Positions 36,416 through 45,260 are shown, numbered from the stretch's first letter. The stretch: DNA of 64,000 nucleotides from Gemmatimonadota bacterium (GCA_028873595.1 JAPPOV010000033.1:171165-235164), one strand, 5' to 3'. Translations and numbers: made by a program. Notes: generated by a model from the letters alone, not told the origin.

Positions 36416-36496
36416 CCACGAATCTCTGATCGTCAGGCTGGACTGCAGAGTGTCGTCCGCCTCGCCGCCTTCACTGCTCCCGATGGAGTCCAACTG

Positions 36497-37375
36497 ATGA
36501 AGCTCAGGACGCCGATCCTTCTAGCCCTTGCACTTGTCACCGCCTGCTCGGGTGGGGACGCTGACCCCGAGGCCTCGACTCGTGGGGATGCCGTGATGAC
36601 GGCAGCCGAGTCGCCCCAGCTCCCGCTTATCGAGCTGTGGGCAGCGGGTACACCCGCCTTCGGGATTTTCGTGCCGAGCGCGGGCCCGATGCGCGGGCCC
36701 GACGGAGAACGTCTGCCTCCGGTATACACGGCAGAGGGTGGGGCACAGATGGCCGCCAATCCGCTGCTCGACTATGTCTTCCTGAATCTGGAATACGGCT
36801 ACGATCCCGCGGCGGTTGCAGCGATTCGCGAGGGACTCGACAGCTCCGAGCGGGTCAGCGACAAGGCGCTCCTCGTTCGCATTCCACCGATCTCCACAGA
36901 TGGCCCGGAGGCTGCGCGGACAAGAGTCCACGAAGCCCTCGACGCTGGTGCTGACGGCATCGTCCTGCCTCATGTCAGAAGTGCGGAGGAGGCCCGGCAG
37001 GCTGTCGGCTTTTTCGAGGAGGTCAATGCTGACGTATGGTCACCGGGCAATCCCGACGGGACGATTCTCGCCATGCTGATGATCGAAGATCCCGGTGCAC
37101 TGGCTGAAGCTGCGCAGATCGCGGATGTGCCCGGCTACAGCGTCCTGGCGTGTGGCATTGGAAGCTTGAGTCAGGCGCTCGGGGACCGTGCGGCGGGTGA
37201 AGCCGGCAATCAGGAGGTCCTTGCTCAGGCGAAGCGCGTCGGTCTGCCCGACATGATCACGGCTAACGCCGACAACGTCGCGCAGCGGATCGAAGAAGGC
37301 TTTCTGGGACTGCTCATGAGCGGCCCGGACGCTGACGCGCACATTGAGATCGGAAGAGCCGCTGCGGGTCGCTGA
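36497..37375 (+). CDS. HpcH/HpaI aldolase-fold lipoprotein with altered metal site
   Basis: A protein of 292 residues with lipobox VTAC (Cys17), so it is predicted to be membrane-anchored outside the cytoplasm. The fold is recognised from 'LVRIPPISTDG' (Arg128), 'GADGIVLPHVRSAEEARQAV' and 'MLMIEDPGALAEAAQI' (metal-ligand Glu197). The second canonical metal ligand, the Asp of GPxDL in HpaI, appears to be Ser223 (ACGIGSLSQALG). A classical pyruvate-type class II aldolase reaction is therefore doubtful. GGAG precedes the ATG. The stop codon lies inside a terminator hairpin. Confidence 0.82.
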   Translation: MKLRTPILLALALVTACSGGDADPEASTRGDAVMTAAESPQLPLIELWAAGTPAFGIFVPSAGPMRGPDGERLPPVYTAEGGAQMAANPLLDYVFLNLEYGYDPAAVAAIREGLDSSERVSDKALLVRIPPISTDGPEAARTRVHEALDAGADGIVLPHVRSAEEARQAVGFFEEVNADVWSPGNPDGTILAMLMIEDPGALAEAAQIADVPGYSVLACGIGSLSQALGDRAAGEAGNQEVLAQAKRVGLPDMITANADNVAQRIEEGFLGLLMSGPDADAHIEIGRAAAGR

Positions 37376-37382
37376 CCCGCAG
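37362..37382. terminator. Hairpin containing the aldolase-fold stop codon
   Basis: A perfect nine-base stem (37362-37370 with 37374-37382) around a three-base loop, followed on the plus strand by TCCTTCTTC. It separates two convergent genes. The TGA is within the loop and right arm. Confidence 0.55.
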
Positions 37383-37389
37383 TCCTTCT

Positions 37390-38619
37390 TCAGCGCACCG
37401 CATCCAGGCCTGCCTCCAGCGCACTCGTCAACCGTTCGATCGTCGACTCTGGCGTCGAGCAGATGGCGACCCGGACGGCGCCTGGGATAGGAACGACGTA
37501 GACACCGTGCTCTCGCATGGCCGCTGCGGTTGCGTCCTGATCGGGTGTGAACACCGACACGAAGAAGCCGGCGTCGAAGCGTGGGGTTGGGAGGCCGAGC
37601 TTGGACGCTTGGGCATTGAATGCGTCGATGCGACGCTGGAGGAGGGTCATGAGCGCTGCCCGCTCCTCCGAAACGGACGAGGCGAGGTCGGGATCGGTCA
37701 GTAGCTGAGTCACTGCGAGCTGCCCCAGGTGGGGGCAGTTCGACCACGTAGAGCGGGCGGAGTAGCCGAGCGCGTTGTCGATCTGCGCGAGTTCGTCGGG
37801 GTCCGCATGCAGCCCCACGATCGCCCCGATGCGCGAGCCGTACTGTGCCATACTCTTCGACGCGGTCCACGCGACCAGCACGGTGGTGTGCTCGAGCATT
37901 TTCGGCACGTGCCGGACCCAGCTCCGCGACTCAGGCCCCGCGAACTCCATGTATGCGGCGTCGATAAGGACCGTCACCGGGCCTCGCTGGCCGGCGGCAT
38001 GGACCACGTCCGTGATCTGGGCCCATTCGTCCTGGCTGAGGGAGTAGCCTGTCGGGTTGTGGCACGGGAAGTTCAGGACGAGGAGCACCCGGCCCTGGGT
38101 CTCGAGGTGCCGGTCTATCGCTGCCGTCATACCCGCGATATCGAAGGCCCCGTCCTCATCGAACATCGTGAAGGGGTCAAGGCCTCGCCCGGAGTGGTTC
38201 GTGATTTCACGGTACGGACCCCAGAAAAACTGAGGGACGAGCATCTGTTGGCCGAGGTCGAGAAAGTTCACGACCGCGGCGTACACCGCACCGCTTCCAC
38301 CGGGAGCGGCCACCGCCGTGGCCTGGCTCGCCAGGGGGCTGTCACCGAATAGATCCTGAACGACGGCCTCCCGATACGCGGGGAGCCCTGAAATCGGCGC
38401 GTATCCACCGACTTGCGGTGCGGTGAGGCGTGTCAGGGTATCAATGACCGTTGGAAGGCCGGCGAGCGTGCCATCGTCGTTCATCAATGCACCGATCGTG
38501 GCGTTCAGGATATCCTCACCGGAGGCTGCGCGCGCGCGTGCCTCGCCATTCCAGATAAAGATCGGATCGTTGCCTGCGCGGTTCCGGGATGTGGCGATGA
38601 CAGAGCTGTGTCCGGTCAT
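37390..38619 (-). CDS. PLP-dependent aminotransferase (aspartate/aromatic type)
   Basis: A protein of 409 residues of class I aminotransferase fold: 'GGYAPISGLPAYREAV', 'NFPCHNPTGYSLSQDEW' (Asn188), 'VTVLIDAAYMEFAG' (Asp220, Tyr223), the Schiff-base Lys255 in WTASKSMAQYGSRIG and Arg263. It resembles aromatic/aspartate transaminases. Amino-acid specificity cannot be given. No signal peptide. Its ATG overlaps the stop of the upstream lipoprotein gene (ATGA), a cytoplasmic enzyme coupled to an exported one. Confidence 0.92.
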   Translation of the reverse strand: MTGHSSVIATSRNRAGNDPIFIWNGEARARAASGEDILNATIGALMNDDGTLAGLPTVIDTLTRLTAPQVGGYAPISGLPAYREAVVQDLFGDSPLASQATAVAAPGGSGAVYAAVVNFLDLGQQMLVPQFFWGPYREITNHSGRGLDPFTMFDEDGAFDIAGMTAAIDRHLETQGRVLLVLNFPCHNPTGYSLSQDEWAQITDVVHAAGQRGPVTVLIDAAYMEFAGPESRSWVRHVPKMLEHTTVLVAWTASKSMAQYGSRIGAIVGLHADPDELAQIDNALGYSARSTWSNCPHLGQLAVTQLLTDPDLASSVSEERAALMTLLQRRIDAFNAQASKLGLPTPRFDAGFFVSVFTPDQDATAAAMREHGVYVVPIPGAVRVAICSTPESTIERLTSALEAGLDAVR

Positions 38620-39614
38620 GGGTTGCCCCCCGGCAGGGTTCCTTCGATTTCTGCAAAGACCTGCTGAAGTGCTCGGTCACCCTGGCTTTCACGAAGAGAC
38701 CACGTCTCGAGATCTCCGAAGGTCGCTCCAGCGATGGCATCCTGGAGATCGAACCCTTCCTCGTGCCAGCGATGTGCCTCGGCGATCACAGCACGGATCG
38801 CGCCCTGGAAGACCTCGAGCTCCTCTTGCAGAACCGATGGGTGGTCGACGAAGCCGTGACCCGGCACATAGGTGTCGACGTCCATCGCCTGCGCCGCTTC
38901 GATCATCTCGACCCATTCGGACGGGTAGGCGGAGCGCATGGCCGGAAAGACGCGGTGCAGATACGCCTCGCTCATGAACATGATCTTCTCGGACGGCAGG
39001 TAGACGACGAGGTCGCCACCAGTGTGTGCACGGCCGAGGAACTGCACGTGGATCTCCCGCCCACCCATCTGCAGGACTTCCCGGTCCGAGACGAGGTCTG
39101 TGGCCAGTGGCAAGTCGGCGTTGTTTTCGGCCATGCGCTCAAGCGCGGCGGCCGAGGTGGGATGCGCCCAGAACCGTGCGTCGTCGGGGAACGCGGAATT
39201 GCCCGACGTATGGTCGCCATGATCGGAAGCCACTACGACGTCGGTAATCGGCTGATCGGTGATCTCGGCGATATGGTCGATCATGCGCTGCGTTTCGTCG
39301 ACGTTACCCTGGCCGTCGGCCACGAGGACACCCGCATCGGTCACGATGAACAGGCTGACCGTAGTGAACTTCTCCTCTCCGGCTGACCGAAGCTGCTCAT
39401 ACGAGTACACGCCCGAGGCAAGCTCCTGAATGCGTGGGAAGTCGGCGTCTGTGTACCCTCGCGCGTACGGATCAGCCGTGCGGATCCGCTGGTCCTCCGG
39501 AAGCTCGAACGCAGTATTGCCGGTGTCCGAAGCCGGCTCGCCGGATTCGCCTCCACCGCAAGCGAACGCTCCAAGTGTGAGCACGAGAATGAGGGGTAGT
39601 CGGCGGTTCGCCAT
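38616..39614 (-). CDS. Metallo-beta-lactamase-fold lipoprotein with altered first metal motif
   Basis: A protein of 332 residues with lipobox AFAC (Cys19). The fold is shown by 'LFIVTDAGVLVADGQGN', the motif-2 region 'VVASDHGDHTSGN' (130-138), 'GRAHTGGDLVVYLP' (His197) and 'VPGHG'. The canonical HxHxDH reads S-D-H-G-D-H here, so the first zinc His is Ser130, and the metal-bridging Asp region (usually GD) reads MSEAYLH. It may bind one metal or use a different chemistry. AGGA precedes the ATG. It is divergent from the creatininase-fold gene and coupled to the aminotransferase. Confidence 0.85.
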   Translation of the reverse strand: MANRRLPLILVLTLGAFACGGGESGEPASDTGNTAFELPEDQRIRTADPYARGYTDADFPRIQELASGVYSYEQLRSAGEEKFTTVSLFIVTDAGVLVADGQGNVDETQRMIDHIAEITDQPITDVVVASDHGDHTSGNSAFPDDARFWAHPTSAAALERMAENNADLPLATDLVSDREVLQMGGREIHVQFLGRAHTGGDLVVYLPSEKIMFMSEAYLHRVFPAMRSAYPSEWVEMIEAAQAMDVDTYVPGHGFVDHPSVLQEELEVFQGAIRAVIAEAHRWHEEGFDLQDAIAGATFGDLETWSLRESQGDRALQQVFAEIEGTLPGGNP

Positions 39615-39666
39615 GGCCGTGTCCTGTAGATAGAATGACCGACTTCATTGAACTGGAGGGCACACA

Positions 39667-40515
39667 ATGAGCACATCCCGCGTCCTTGTCACGAGCTTCG
39701 TCACACTTGGACTGACCGCACTGGTCTCAATCCCATCCTCGGCTCAGGTGGAGATCGAGGACGAGCTCGTCATGGAGCGTCCTATCCCGGCGCTGAACAC
39801 CATCTGGATCGAAGAGATGACGTGGATCGAGATCCGGGATGCGCTCGCCGAAGGAAAGCGTACTGCGATCGTGCCGACGGGCGGGATCGAGCAGAACGGC
39901 CCCTACGTTGCGATGGGTAAGCACAACTACGTGCTGGAAGGCATGTGTGAGCGGATCGCCCGAACGCTTGGCGATGCCCTGTGTGCACCGATCATCAAGC
40001 TCGTGCCCGAAGGCAATATCAATCCTCCGACGGGTCACATGCGCTATTCCGGCACGCTCAGCGTCCGTCAGGAGACATTCGAGGCGATGCTCGAGGACGT
40101 CGGTCGCAGCCTGCACCAGCATGGCTTCGACTGGATCGTGTACATCGGCGACAGTGGCGGTAACCAGACTGGAATGCAGAATGCGGCTGACCGGCTCAAT
40201 GCCGACTGGGGCAGGACCAAGGCGCTCTTTGTTCCCGAGTTCTATGACAATGCCGGCGTACAGCGTCACATGGAGGAGACGTTCGGCATCCATGAAGAGA
40301 GCGAGGGTTGGCACGACAACTATTGGCTCAGCGCGATGCAGGCGGCTGTAGATCCGGAGACCGTTCGGTATGAGGAGCGGGTTCAGGCAGGGCGGGCCTC
40401 GATCAACGGCGTGTCCATGGTTCCGCTCGGTCGTACGATCGCTGTCGGCGAGGAATTGATGCGTTGGCGGACCGAGCAGACGGTGGCAGCGATTCTCGCG
40501 GCGATGGGCATGTAG
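39667..40515 (+). CDS. Exported creatininase-fold protein with substituted metal ligands
   Basis: A protein of 282 residues with a signal peptide (about 1-27, ending SSAQ). The creatininase/ArfB fold is recognised from 'TAIVPTGGIEQNGPYVAMG', 'GDSGGNQTGMQ' and 'PPTGHMRYSGTLSVRQETF'. Compared with the usual E-Q-H...G-x-D and N-G-H-G-G-N motifs, this protein has Asn77 for His, His86 for Asp and Ser163 for His, so the standard di-metal site is absent or rebuilt. I recall GDSGGN-type members elsewhere, so this may be a real subfamily. GGAGG precedes the ATG. It is followed five bases later by the SBP56-like gene. Confidence 0.82.
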   Translation: MSTSRVLVTSFVTLGLTALVSIPSSAQVEIEDELVMERPIPALNTIWIEEMTWIEIRDALAEGKRTAIVPTGGIEQNGPYVAMGKHNYVLEGMCERIARTLGDALCAPIIKLVPEGNINPPTGHMRYSGTLSVRQETFEAMLEDVGRSLHQHGFDWIVYIGDSGGNQTGMQNAADRLNADWGRTKALFVPEFYDNAGVQRHMEETFGIHEESEGWHDNYWLSAMQAAVDPETVRYEERVQAGRASINGVSMVPLGRTIAVGEELMRWRTEQTVAAILAAMGM

Positions 40516-40520
40516 GCGGC

Positions 40521-41735
40521 GTGGCTCACCGTGGTCGTCGGGGCTGCTGGATCGCGGCGGCGGTCCTTGTAGCTCCTGGTGCGTGTGTCTCATCCGCCGC
40601 GCCGCCGTCGGATCAGTCGCCCGGTTCGGAGGAGTATCTCTACGTCTGGACAACCGACTCGGACTCGGTCGACCTGAACTTCATGGTCGTGCTCGATGCC
40701 GATCCCGACTCCGAGGGGTACGGACAGGTCGTCTCAACTCTGGCTGTGCCGACCGAGGGCGTGACGCGGGGCCACCACACCGAACACACGATGCCGTCCG
40801 GCAACGTGCCACTCTTCGCGAACGATTTCGGCACGGGAGAGACGTATCTGATCGACCTCTCGGACCCGGCGGCGCCGGCTCTCGCCACCTCGTTCACGGA
40901 AGCAGGTCCCCTGGCTGCTCCGCACTCGTTCGAGCGACTCGAGAATCTCGACGTGCTCGCGACCTTCCAGACGGAGGGGAAGGCAAACCATGCCGCGGGG
41001 GGGATTGCGCGCCTCTCCGCTGAAGGAGAGATGCTCGCCTGGGGGTCGGCCGCCGCAGGTGGTACCGACGTTCGCCCCTACAGTCTGGCGCCGGTCCCTG
41101 ACCTCGATCGTGTGGTGACGGGCAGCGCGGACATGCGCGGTGAGGTCGACCGCCGGGTCATACAGATCTGGCGGATGAGTGACCTGCAGCTGCTGCATAC
41201 ACTGGAGCTTCCGCCGGAGTGGGGCAGGGCCGCGGAGCCTCGACTCCTCTCGGACGGTGAGACCGTGCTCGTCTCGACCTTCAGCTGCGCTCTCTTGCGC
41301 GTTGAAGGTCTCATCTCCGATGCACCTTCCGTGTCACGCGTCTGGGACTTCGGGGGCAGCTCGTGTGCGCTTCCCATCGTGGCTGGTGATTTCTGGATCC
41401 AGGCGGTGCCGGAAGTGAACGGACTGGTGACACTCGATGTCTCCGACCCCGCCAACCCTGTCGAAGTCGCCCGACTTTCGCTCGGCGATGACGACTGGCC
41501 CCACTGGATCTCGCCGTCGCCGGATGAACGACGAGTCGTCGTCACGGGATACGCCGGGACACGACATCGGGTGCTCATCGTCGATTTCGATCCCGAAACG
41601 GGTGCGTTGGGGCTCGACTCGGCGTTCACCTCTGCCGGTACGGACCGCCCCGGAGTCAGCTTCGTGCGAGACGCCTGGCCTCACGGTGCGTCAGGGCCGG
41701 GAGACCCGCACGGCGCGGTCTTCTCGCGAGATTGA
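40521..41735 (+). CDS. SBP56-like beta-propeller protein, exported
   Basis: A protein of 404 residues, GTG start, with an N-terminal hydrophobic segment and Cys22 that could be lipidated, though the lipobox (PGAC) is poor. The opening 'YLYVWTTDSDSVDLNFM', 'VVLDADPDSEGYGQVVSTLA' and 'GHHTEHTMPSGN' resembles the selenium-binding protein 56 / methanethiol oxidase family, which is a seven-bladed propeller. Later blades show 'VTLDVSDPANPVEVARLS' and 'DDWPHWISPSPDERRVVVTG'. It may be a distant methanethiol-oxidase-like enzyme or a binding protein. It lies five bases after the creatininase-fold gene and is probably co-transcribed. Confidence 0.75.
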   Translation: MAHRGRRGCWIAAAVLVAPGACVSSAAPPSDQSPGSEEYLYVWTTDSDSVDLNFMVVLDADPDSEGYGQVVSTLAVPTEGVTRGHHTEHTMPSGNVPLFANDFGTGETYLIDLSDPAAPALATSFTEAGPLAAPHSFERLENLDVLATFQTEGKANHAAGGIARLSAEGEMLAWGSAAAGGTDVRPYSLAPVPDLDRVVTGSADMRGEVDRRVIQIWRMSDLQLLHTLELPPEWGRAAEPRLLSDGETVLVSTFSCALLRVEGLISDAPSVSRVWDFGGSSCALPIVAGDFWIQAVPEVNGLVTLDVSDPANPVEVARLSLGDDDWPHWISPSPDERRVVVTGYAGTRHRVLIVDFDPETGALGLDSAFTSAGTDRPGVSFVRDAWPHGASGPGDPHGAVFSRD

Positions 41736-41771
41736 ATGGGCAGGAGCCCGCCGGACCCCAGGGGCGTGAGC

Positions 41772-41791
41772 GGTCTCTCGCATGGGAGACC
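41772..41791. terminator. Hairpin between convergent genes
   Basis: GGTCTCTC and GGGAGACC form an eight-base stem with one G-T pair around GCAT. It is located between the SBP56-like stop and the DUF1028 stop. Confidence 0.35.
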
Positions 41792-41800
41792 AGGCCCACA

Positions 41801-42643
41801 TCATTCGTCCTGGTTTGCTTCTTTCCAGTCGTCGTAGCGCATCCGCAGTGTGATCACCGGGTTGCCGTTCTCGTGCGGCTCGATGTTCTCGTCCGTGACA
41901 TCGATGTACATGAAGTAGTCACCGTTGTTGAACGAGTCGCCCTCGGGGTCGTCGCGGTCGGCGGCAAGGATGTATGCGACGTGGGCGTTCCGTCCGTCAC
42001 AGGCGGCGTCGGGGACGGGCTCCGTCTCACAGGTGCAGCGGCGGTCACCGCCGGCATCATCGGCGGCTTCCATCGCAGCCATGACCTTGTCGATGATGTC
42101 CCCGTCGGCCTCTTCGAGCGCCTGCGCCGCATGGGTAACGACGTAATCCGATGCCAGAATGTTGCCCTGGACGGAGTAGTATATCTGGGTGCCTGGGACC
42201 TGGCCCTGGATGGACGTGGAGGCCGCTCCGTTCCCGCTCCCCGAGAAGCCGATGGAGCGTCCCTGATTGTCGACGATGCCGAACTGCCGGCGCTCGATGT
42301 TCGGGTCCGCCCGAAGCATGTCGAGGATGAGGCGCGGATCCGTACCCTCCTTGAGCTGCTCGTAGATGAGGTTCTGATTCTCGCGCGTGTTGTCGACGCC
42401 GGCCTGTGCAGCCCCGACACCGATGCCCGGCACCACGATCGCTTGAATGTCCATCAGTCCGAGCGCGGGGAAGCCGGCGAAGCGTCCCTGGGCGACACAC
42501 GTCGCGGACGAGACGACGACGCGACCCGTGGCGAGGTCCATGGCGATGACGGACCACGTCGCGGATGCGGACGAGGGTGTGATGGCGAGTGACGCGAGGA
42601 CCGTGATCAGCGAGAGAGCGGGAGCGAGGAGCAGACGGCGCAT
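41801..42643 (-). CDS. DUF1028 (Ntn-hydrolase-like) secreted protein
   Basis: A protein of 280 residues: signal peptide (about 1-28, ending ASA), then the DUF1028 opening 'TWSVIAMDLATGRVVVSS' and 'VPGIGVGAAQAGVDNTREN', 'RRQFGIVDNQGRSIGFSGSG' and 'VQGNILAS'. The domain is proposed to have an Ntn-hydrolase-type fold; no activity is established. A C-terminal addition of about 80 residues contains three Cys (in RCTCETE and DAACDG) and an acidic end. The start is fixed by AGGAG seven bases upstream. Confidence 0.88.
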   Translation of the reverse strand: MRRLLLAPALSLITVLASLAITPSSASATWSVIAMDLATGRVVVSSATCVAQGRFAGFPALGLMDIQAIVVPGIGVGAAQAGVDNTRENQNLIYEQLKEGTDPRLILDMLRADPNIERRQFGIVDNQGRSIGFSGSGNGAASTSIQGQVPGTQIYYSVQGNILASDYVVTHAAQALEEADGDIIDKVMAAMEAADDAGGDRRCTCETEPVPDAACDGRNAHVAYILAADRDDPEGDSFNNGDYFMYIDVTDENIEPHENGNPVITLRMRYDDWKEANQDE

Positions 42644-42648
42644 GAAAT

Positions 42649-42653
42649 CTCCT
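42649..42653 (-). promoter_or_regulatory. Ribosome-binding site fixing the DUF1028 start
   Basis: AGGAG on the minus strand, five bases before the ATG at 42643. The frame stays open upstream for 66 codons, so this site decides the start. Confidence 0.7.
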
Positions 42654-42744
42654 GGAGTGAATTCGGCGACAGATTGCGGCTCGGGATCGGTGTGTGGCAA
42701 GTGGTGGGCCTGAGGCTGCGAAGACTCGCGTGGCGTTACGAAGA

Positions 42745-42778
42745 AGGGCGGACCGGTCCGAAGACCCGTCCGCCCTTG
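42745..42778 (-). terminator. Hairpin after a small secreted-protein gene
   Basis: AAGGGCGGAC (42745-42754) pairs perfectly with 42769-42778, 24 bases past the stop of the minus-strand small secreted-protein gene and ahead of the DUF1028 gene. There is no T run. Confidence 0.5.
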
Positions 42779-42801
42779 AAGCTCCATCACGGAGAGTGCG
42801 C

Positions 42802-43332
42802 CTAGAGGCCGCCCTCTTCCTCCGCGTGGATCGCTGTCCACGCTTCAGCGAAGGCATCGATGCTGGCCATGATCGACGCGCCGACTGCATCCGTCGCGCG
42901 CCCTTCCGAGGTCACGCCGACGTCGGTGTGGAACCAGGTGACGGCCTCGGGAAGCGTGATCTGCGTGTCTCGCAACATTTGGGCAGACTGCTGAACCCGA
43001 AGCGCGACGGAGTATCCGACCGTACCGCTCATCCCGTTTGAGCCGGATGCGCAGTCGAGCGTCACCCGCAGCTCAGGCATCGCGGGATGGGCGAGCATGT
43101 CCTCCCTCGTCAGCACACCGACTTCGGACTCGATCAGCTTCAGCGACACGTCTGCCTCATACGCCTCCGGTGTGACTCCTGCCTCCATGCAGGCGTCGTT
43201 CGACTCAATCCGGATGAAGACGCCGCCGAGATCCTCGAGCGTGTAGCGGTTCCACTCCGTGTCCTGTGCCTCGACGATCGCCGGCATCACCAAGAAGGCG
43301 AGAACCGCGCCGAAAGCCAGTGTCCGCTTCAT
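42802..43332 (-). CDS. Secreted protein of unknown function
   Basis: A protein of 176 residues with a clear signal peptide (cleavage after VEA near residue 22). The mature part starts 'QDTEWNRYTLEDLGGVFIRI' and contains two Cys (NDACMEAG and LDCASG) that could pair. It ends with an amphipathic helical stretch. No family recognised. GGAG precedes the ATG. It follows the ankyrin gene by 31 bases on the same strand and may be the tail of the ankyrin/DUF1552/DUF1592 operon, with a hairpin after it. Confidence 0.75.
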   Translation of the reverse strand: MKRTLAFGAVLAFLVMPAIVEAQDTEWNRYTLEDLGGVFIRIESNDACMEAGVTPEAYEADVSLKLIESEVGVLTREDMLAHPAMPELRVTLDCASGSNGMSGTVGYSVALRVQQSAQMLRDTQITLPEAVTWFHTDVGVTSEGRATDAVGASIMASIDAFAEAWTAIHAEEEGGL

Positions 43333-43363
43333 TCAGTTACTCCGTTCCGCGCTATCGCGCTGA

Positions 43364-45220
43364 TCAGTTCCCGCCCGTCCCGCAGGACCGGCAATTGTGG
43401 TTGTTGTGCGAGCCGAGCTTCTCGAGCAGCGCGATCGTCGGCGGGTGGGGCTGTGCTCGCTGCTCGGGGCTGTTGGCCATGTCGGCTGTGGTTTGACCGC
43501 GACGACTGACGAGTGTCACGTCGGCACCGTGCTCGACGAGATAAATGATGGTCTCGTTGTCTCCCCGAGCGGCCGAGTGATGGACCGCCGTGTAGCCATC
43601 GGCATCTCGCAGGTTCGGATCGATGCCGAGTTCCTCCACGAAGTACTGCATCGCCGGGAGCCAGCCGTCCGGTACGCTGCGGTGCTGCTGCGCGACACGG
43701 GACGTTCCGAAGCCCACACCGGACGCGGCGTGGATCGGGTGCACGTGCCCCTCGCCCACCGGAACGGGGGGGAGCCCCGACGGATCGAGCTCTTCTTCAT
43801 CACCGCCCGTATTGGCGGCCGGGTTGCCCGGATCGAAGAATCGACGGCGGCTTGGCAGCTTCGTCGTCCAGATGTTCGGGTCCGCGCCGTAGGAGTGCAG
43901 GAGACGCATCGCGGTCACGTCCGTCGCGTACGCCGCACGCCAGAACGGTGTGGCTCCCGTGAAATCGACGCCCATCCGGCCCGCGTTGTACGCGGCGTAC
44001 CAGACGTGCGTGCTGGTCTGGGCGTTGGGGTCTGCACCCGCCTCGAGCAGGGTCTCCATGAGCTCGAGGTACGACGTTGCCTGTGTGTGGTACATCTGTG
44101 GCTGCGGGTACCAGGTCCGCAGCGACCACTCGATGTTCAGCGTCGCGAAAAGCGGACCGACACCGTCGTCGCTGACCAAATTCACGTCGGCACCACGCTC
44201 GACAAGCAGTTTTGCAAGGTCGTAGTTGCCATTGATCACCGAGACGAGCAGAGGGCTCGTCTGATCTCCGCCGGTCAGCTGATCGATGTCCGCACCGTTG
44301 TCGAGCAGAAGCGTCGCCGACTCGATATGGCCCTGACGTGCCGCGTAGTGCAGCGGCGTGAATCCGCCCTGGACACCGATCTGCTCGGTCGAGGAGAGGG
44401 CCCGGATCGGGGGCTCTTCCGGCTTCTCCTCTTCTTCCTCGGCTTCTTCCTCTGCGGCCTCTTCCTCTTCTTCCTCGGCCTGGGTTGAGTCGGCAGGCGT
44501 CTGCTGCTGCTGTTGACGTTGGAGCTGAGCGAAGCGGTCGGCGTTGTCGTTCTGGACGACGTCTTCGCCGGCTTCGGCCGCCCGGATGCGCGCCCGCCGG
44601 GCTCGCTCGTCACGGTCGTAGTCGTTCCGAGCCGTGTAGTCTTTCAGGTCGGTTTGAATCGAAGGATCGGCCCCGAGCTCGAGGAGCGCAGCCATCGCGT
44701 CCGTCGAGTTACGAGATGCGGCGAACACGAGCGGCGTACGGTTCTGGAACTCATCCGTTGCGTTCAGGTCCGCGCCCGCCTCGGCGAGTGCCCGAATTGT
44801 CTCACCCGAATTGGACTGGGCCGCGAAGTGTGCAGCCGTCACACCCGTCGCGGTCCACTCGTCCGGGTTCGCACCGCCAGCTACCAGCTTGGTCACGATC
44901 TCAGCGTGCCCCGCGCGAGCCGCGAGGTGCAGGGGTGTGTATCCGCCGACCCGGGTGAGCGGCTTCACCGTCGCGCCTGCGTAGAGCAGGACGTCGATGA
45001 TGTCTCCATGGTTGTTCATGGCGGCCCAGTGGAGCGCCGTCAGACCGTCGGCCTGTGCGGCGTTCACATCGGAGCCCTGCCGGAGCAGTGCACGGACCTG
45101 GTCGATGTCGCCAGCCTGAGCAGCATCGGCCACCGGTGATTCGAGTGGTGTCGCAGCCGCCAGTGCGAGACTCACGCCGAGGATCGAGAACAGGCGGATC
45201 ATGGTGGAGTGTTTCGACAT
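43364..45220 (-). CDS. Exported ankyrin-repeat protein with acidic insertion
   Basis: A protein of 618 residues with a signal peptide (about 1-23). Ankyrin repeats run in two blocks: about 34-200 ('LTALHWAAMNNHGDIIDVLL', 'YTPLHLAARAGHAEIVTKLV') and about 280-600 ('FTPLHYAARQGHIESATLLL', 'YTAVHHSAARGDNETIIYLV'). They are divided by a low-complexity segment (224-271) of Gln and then Glu/Ala. The tail ends in a CRSC motif. The ATG at 45220 has GGGAG at good distance; two earlier in-frame Met codons are less likely. It follows the DUF1552 gene by 40 bases. Ankyrin blocks suggest protein binding at the envelope, perhaps to its DUF1552/DUF1592 neighbours. Confidence 0.9.
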   Translation of the reverse strand: MSKHSTMIRLFSILGVSLALAAATPLESPVADAAQAGDIDQVRALLRQGSDVNAAQADGLTALHWAAMNNHGDIIDVLLYAGATVKPLTRVGGYTPLHLAARAGHAEIVTKLVAGGANPDEWTATGVTAAHFAAQSNSGETIRALAEAGADLNATDEFQNRTPLVFAASRNSTDAMAALLELGADPSIQTDLKDYTARNDYDRDERARRARIRAAEAGEDVVQNDNADRFAQLQRQQQQQTPADSTQAEEEEEEAAEEEAEEEEEKPEEPPIRALSSTEQIGVQGGFTPLHYAARQGHIESATLLLDNGADIDQLTGGDQTSPLLVSVINGNYDLAKLLVERGADVNLVSDDGVGPLFATLNIEWSLRTWYPQPQMYHTQATSYLELMETLLEAGADPNAQTSTHVWYAAYNAGRMGVDFTGATPFWRAAYATDVTAMRLLHSYGADPNIWTTKLPSRRRFFDPGNPAANTGGDEEELDPSGLPPVPVGEGHVHPIHAASGVGFGTSRVAQQHRSVPDGWLPAMQYFVEELGIDPNLRDADGYTAVHHSAARGDNETIIYLVEHGADVTLVSRRGQTTADMANSPEQRAQPHPPTIALLEKLGSHNNHNCRSCGTGGN

Positions 45221-45260
45221 GTAGTTCTCCCGGAAGCTCATACTCCCGATCAAGTCGTCC

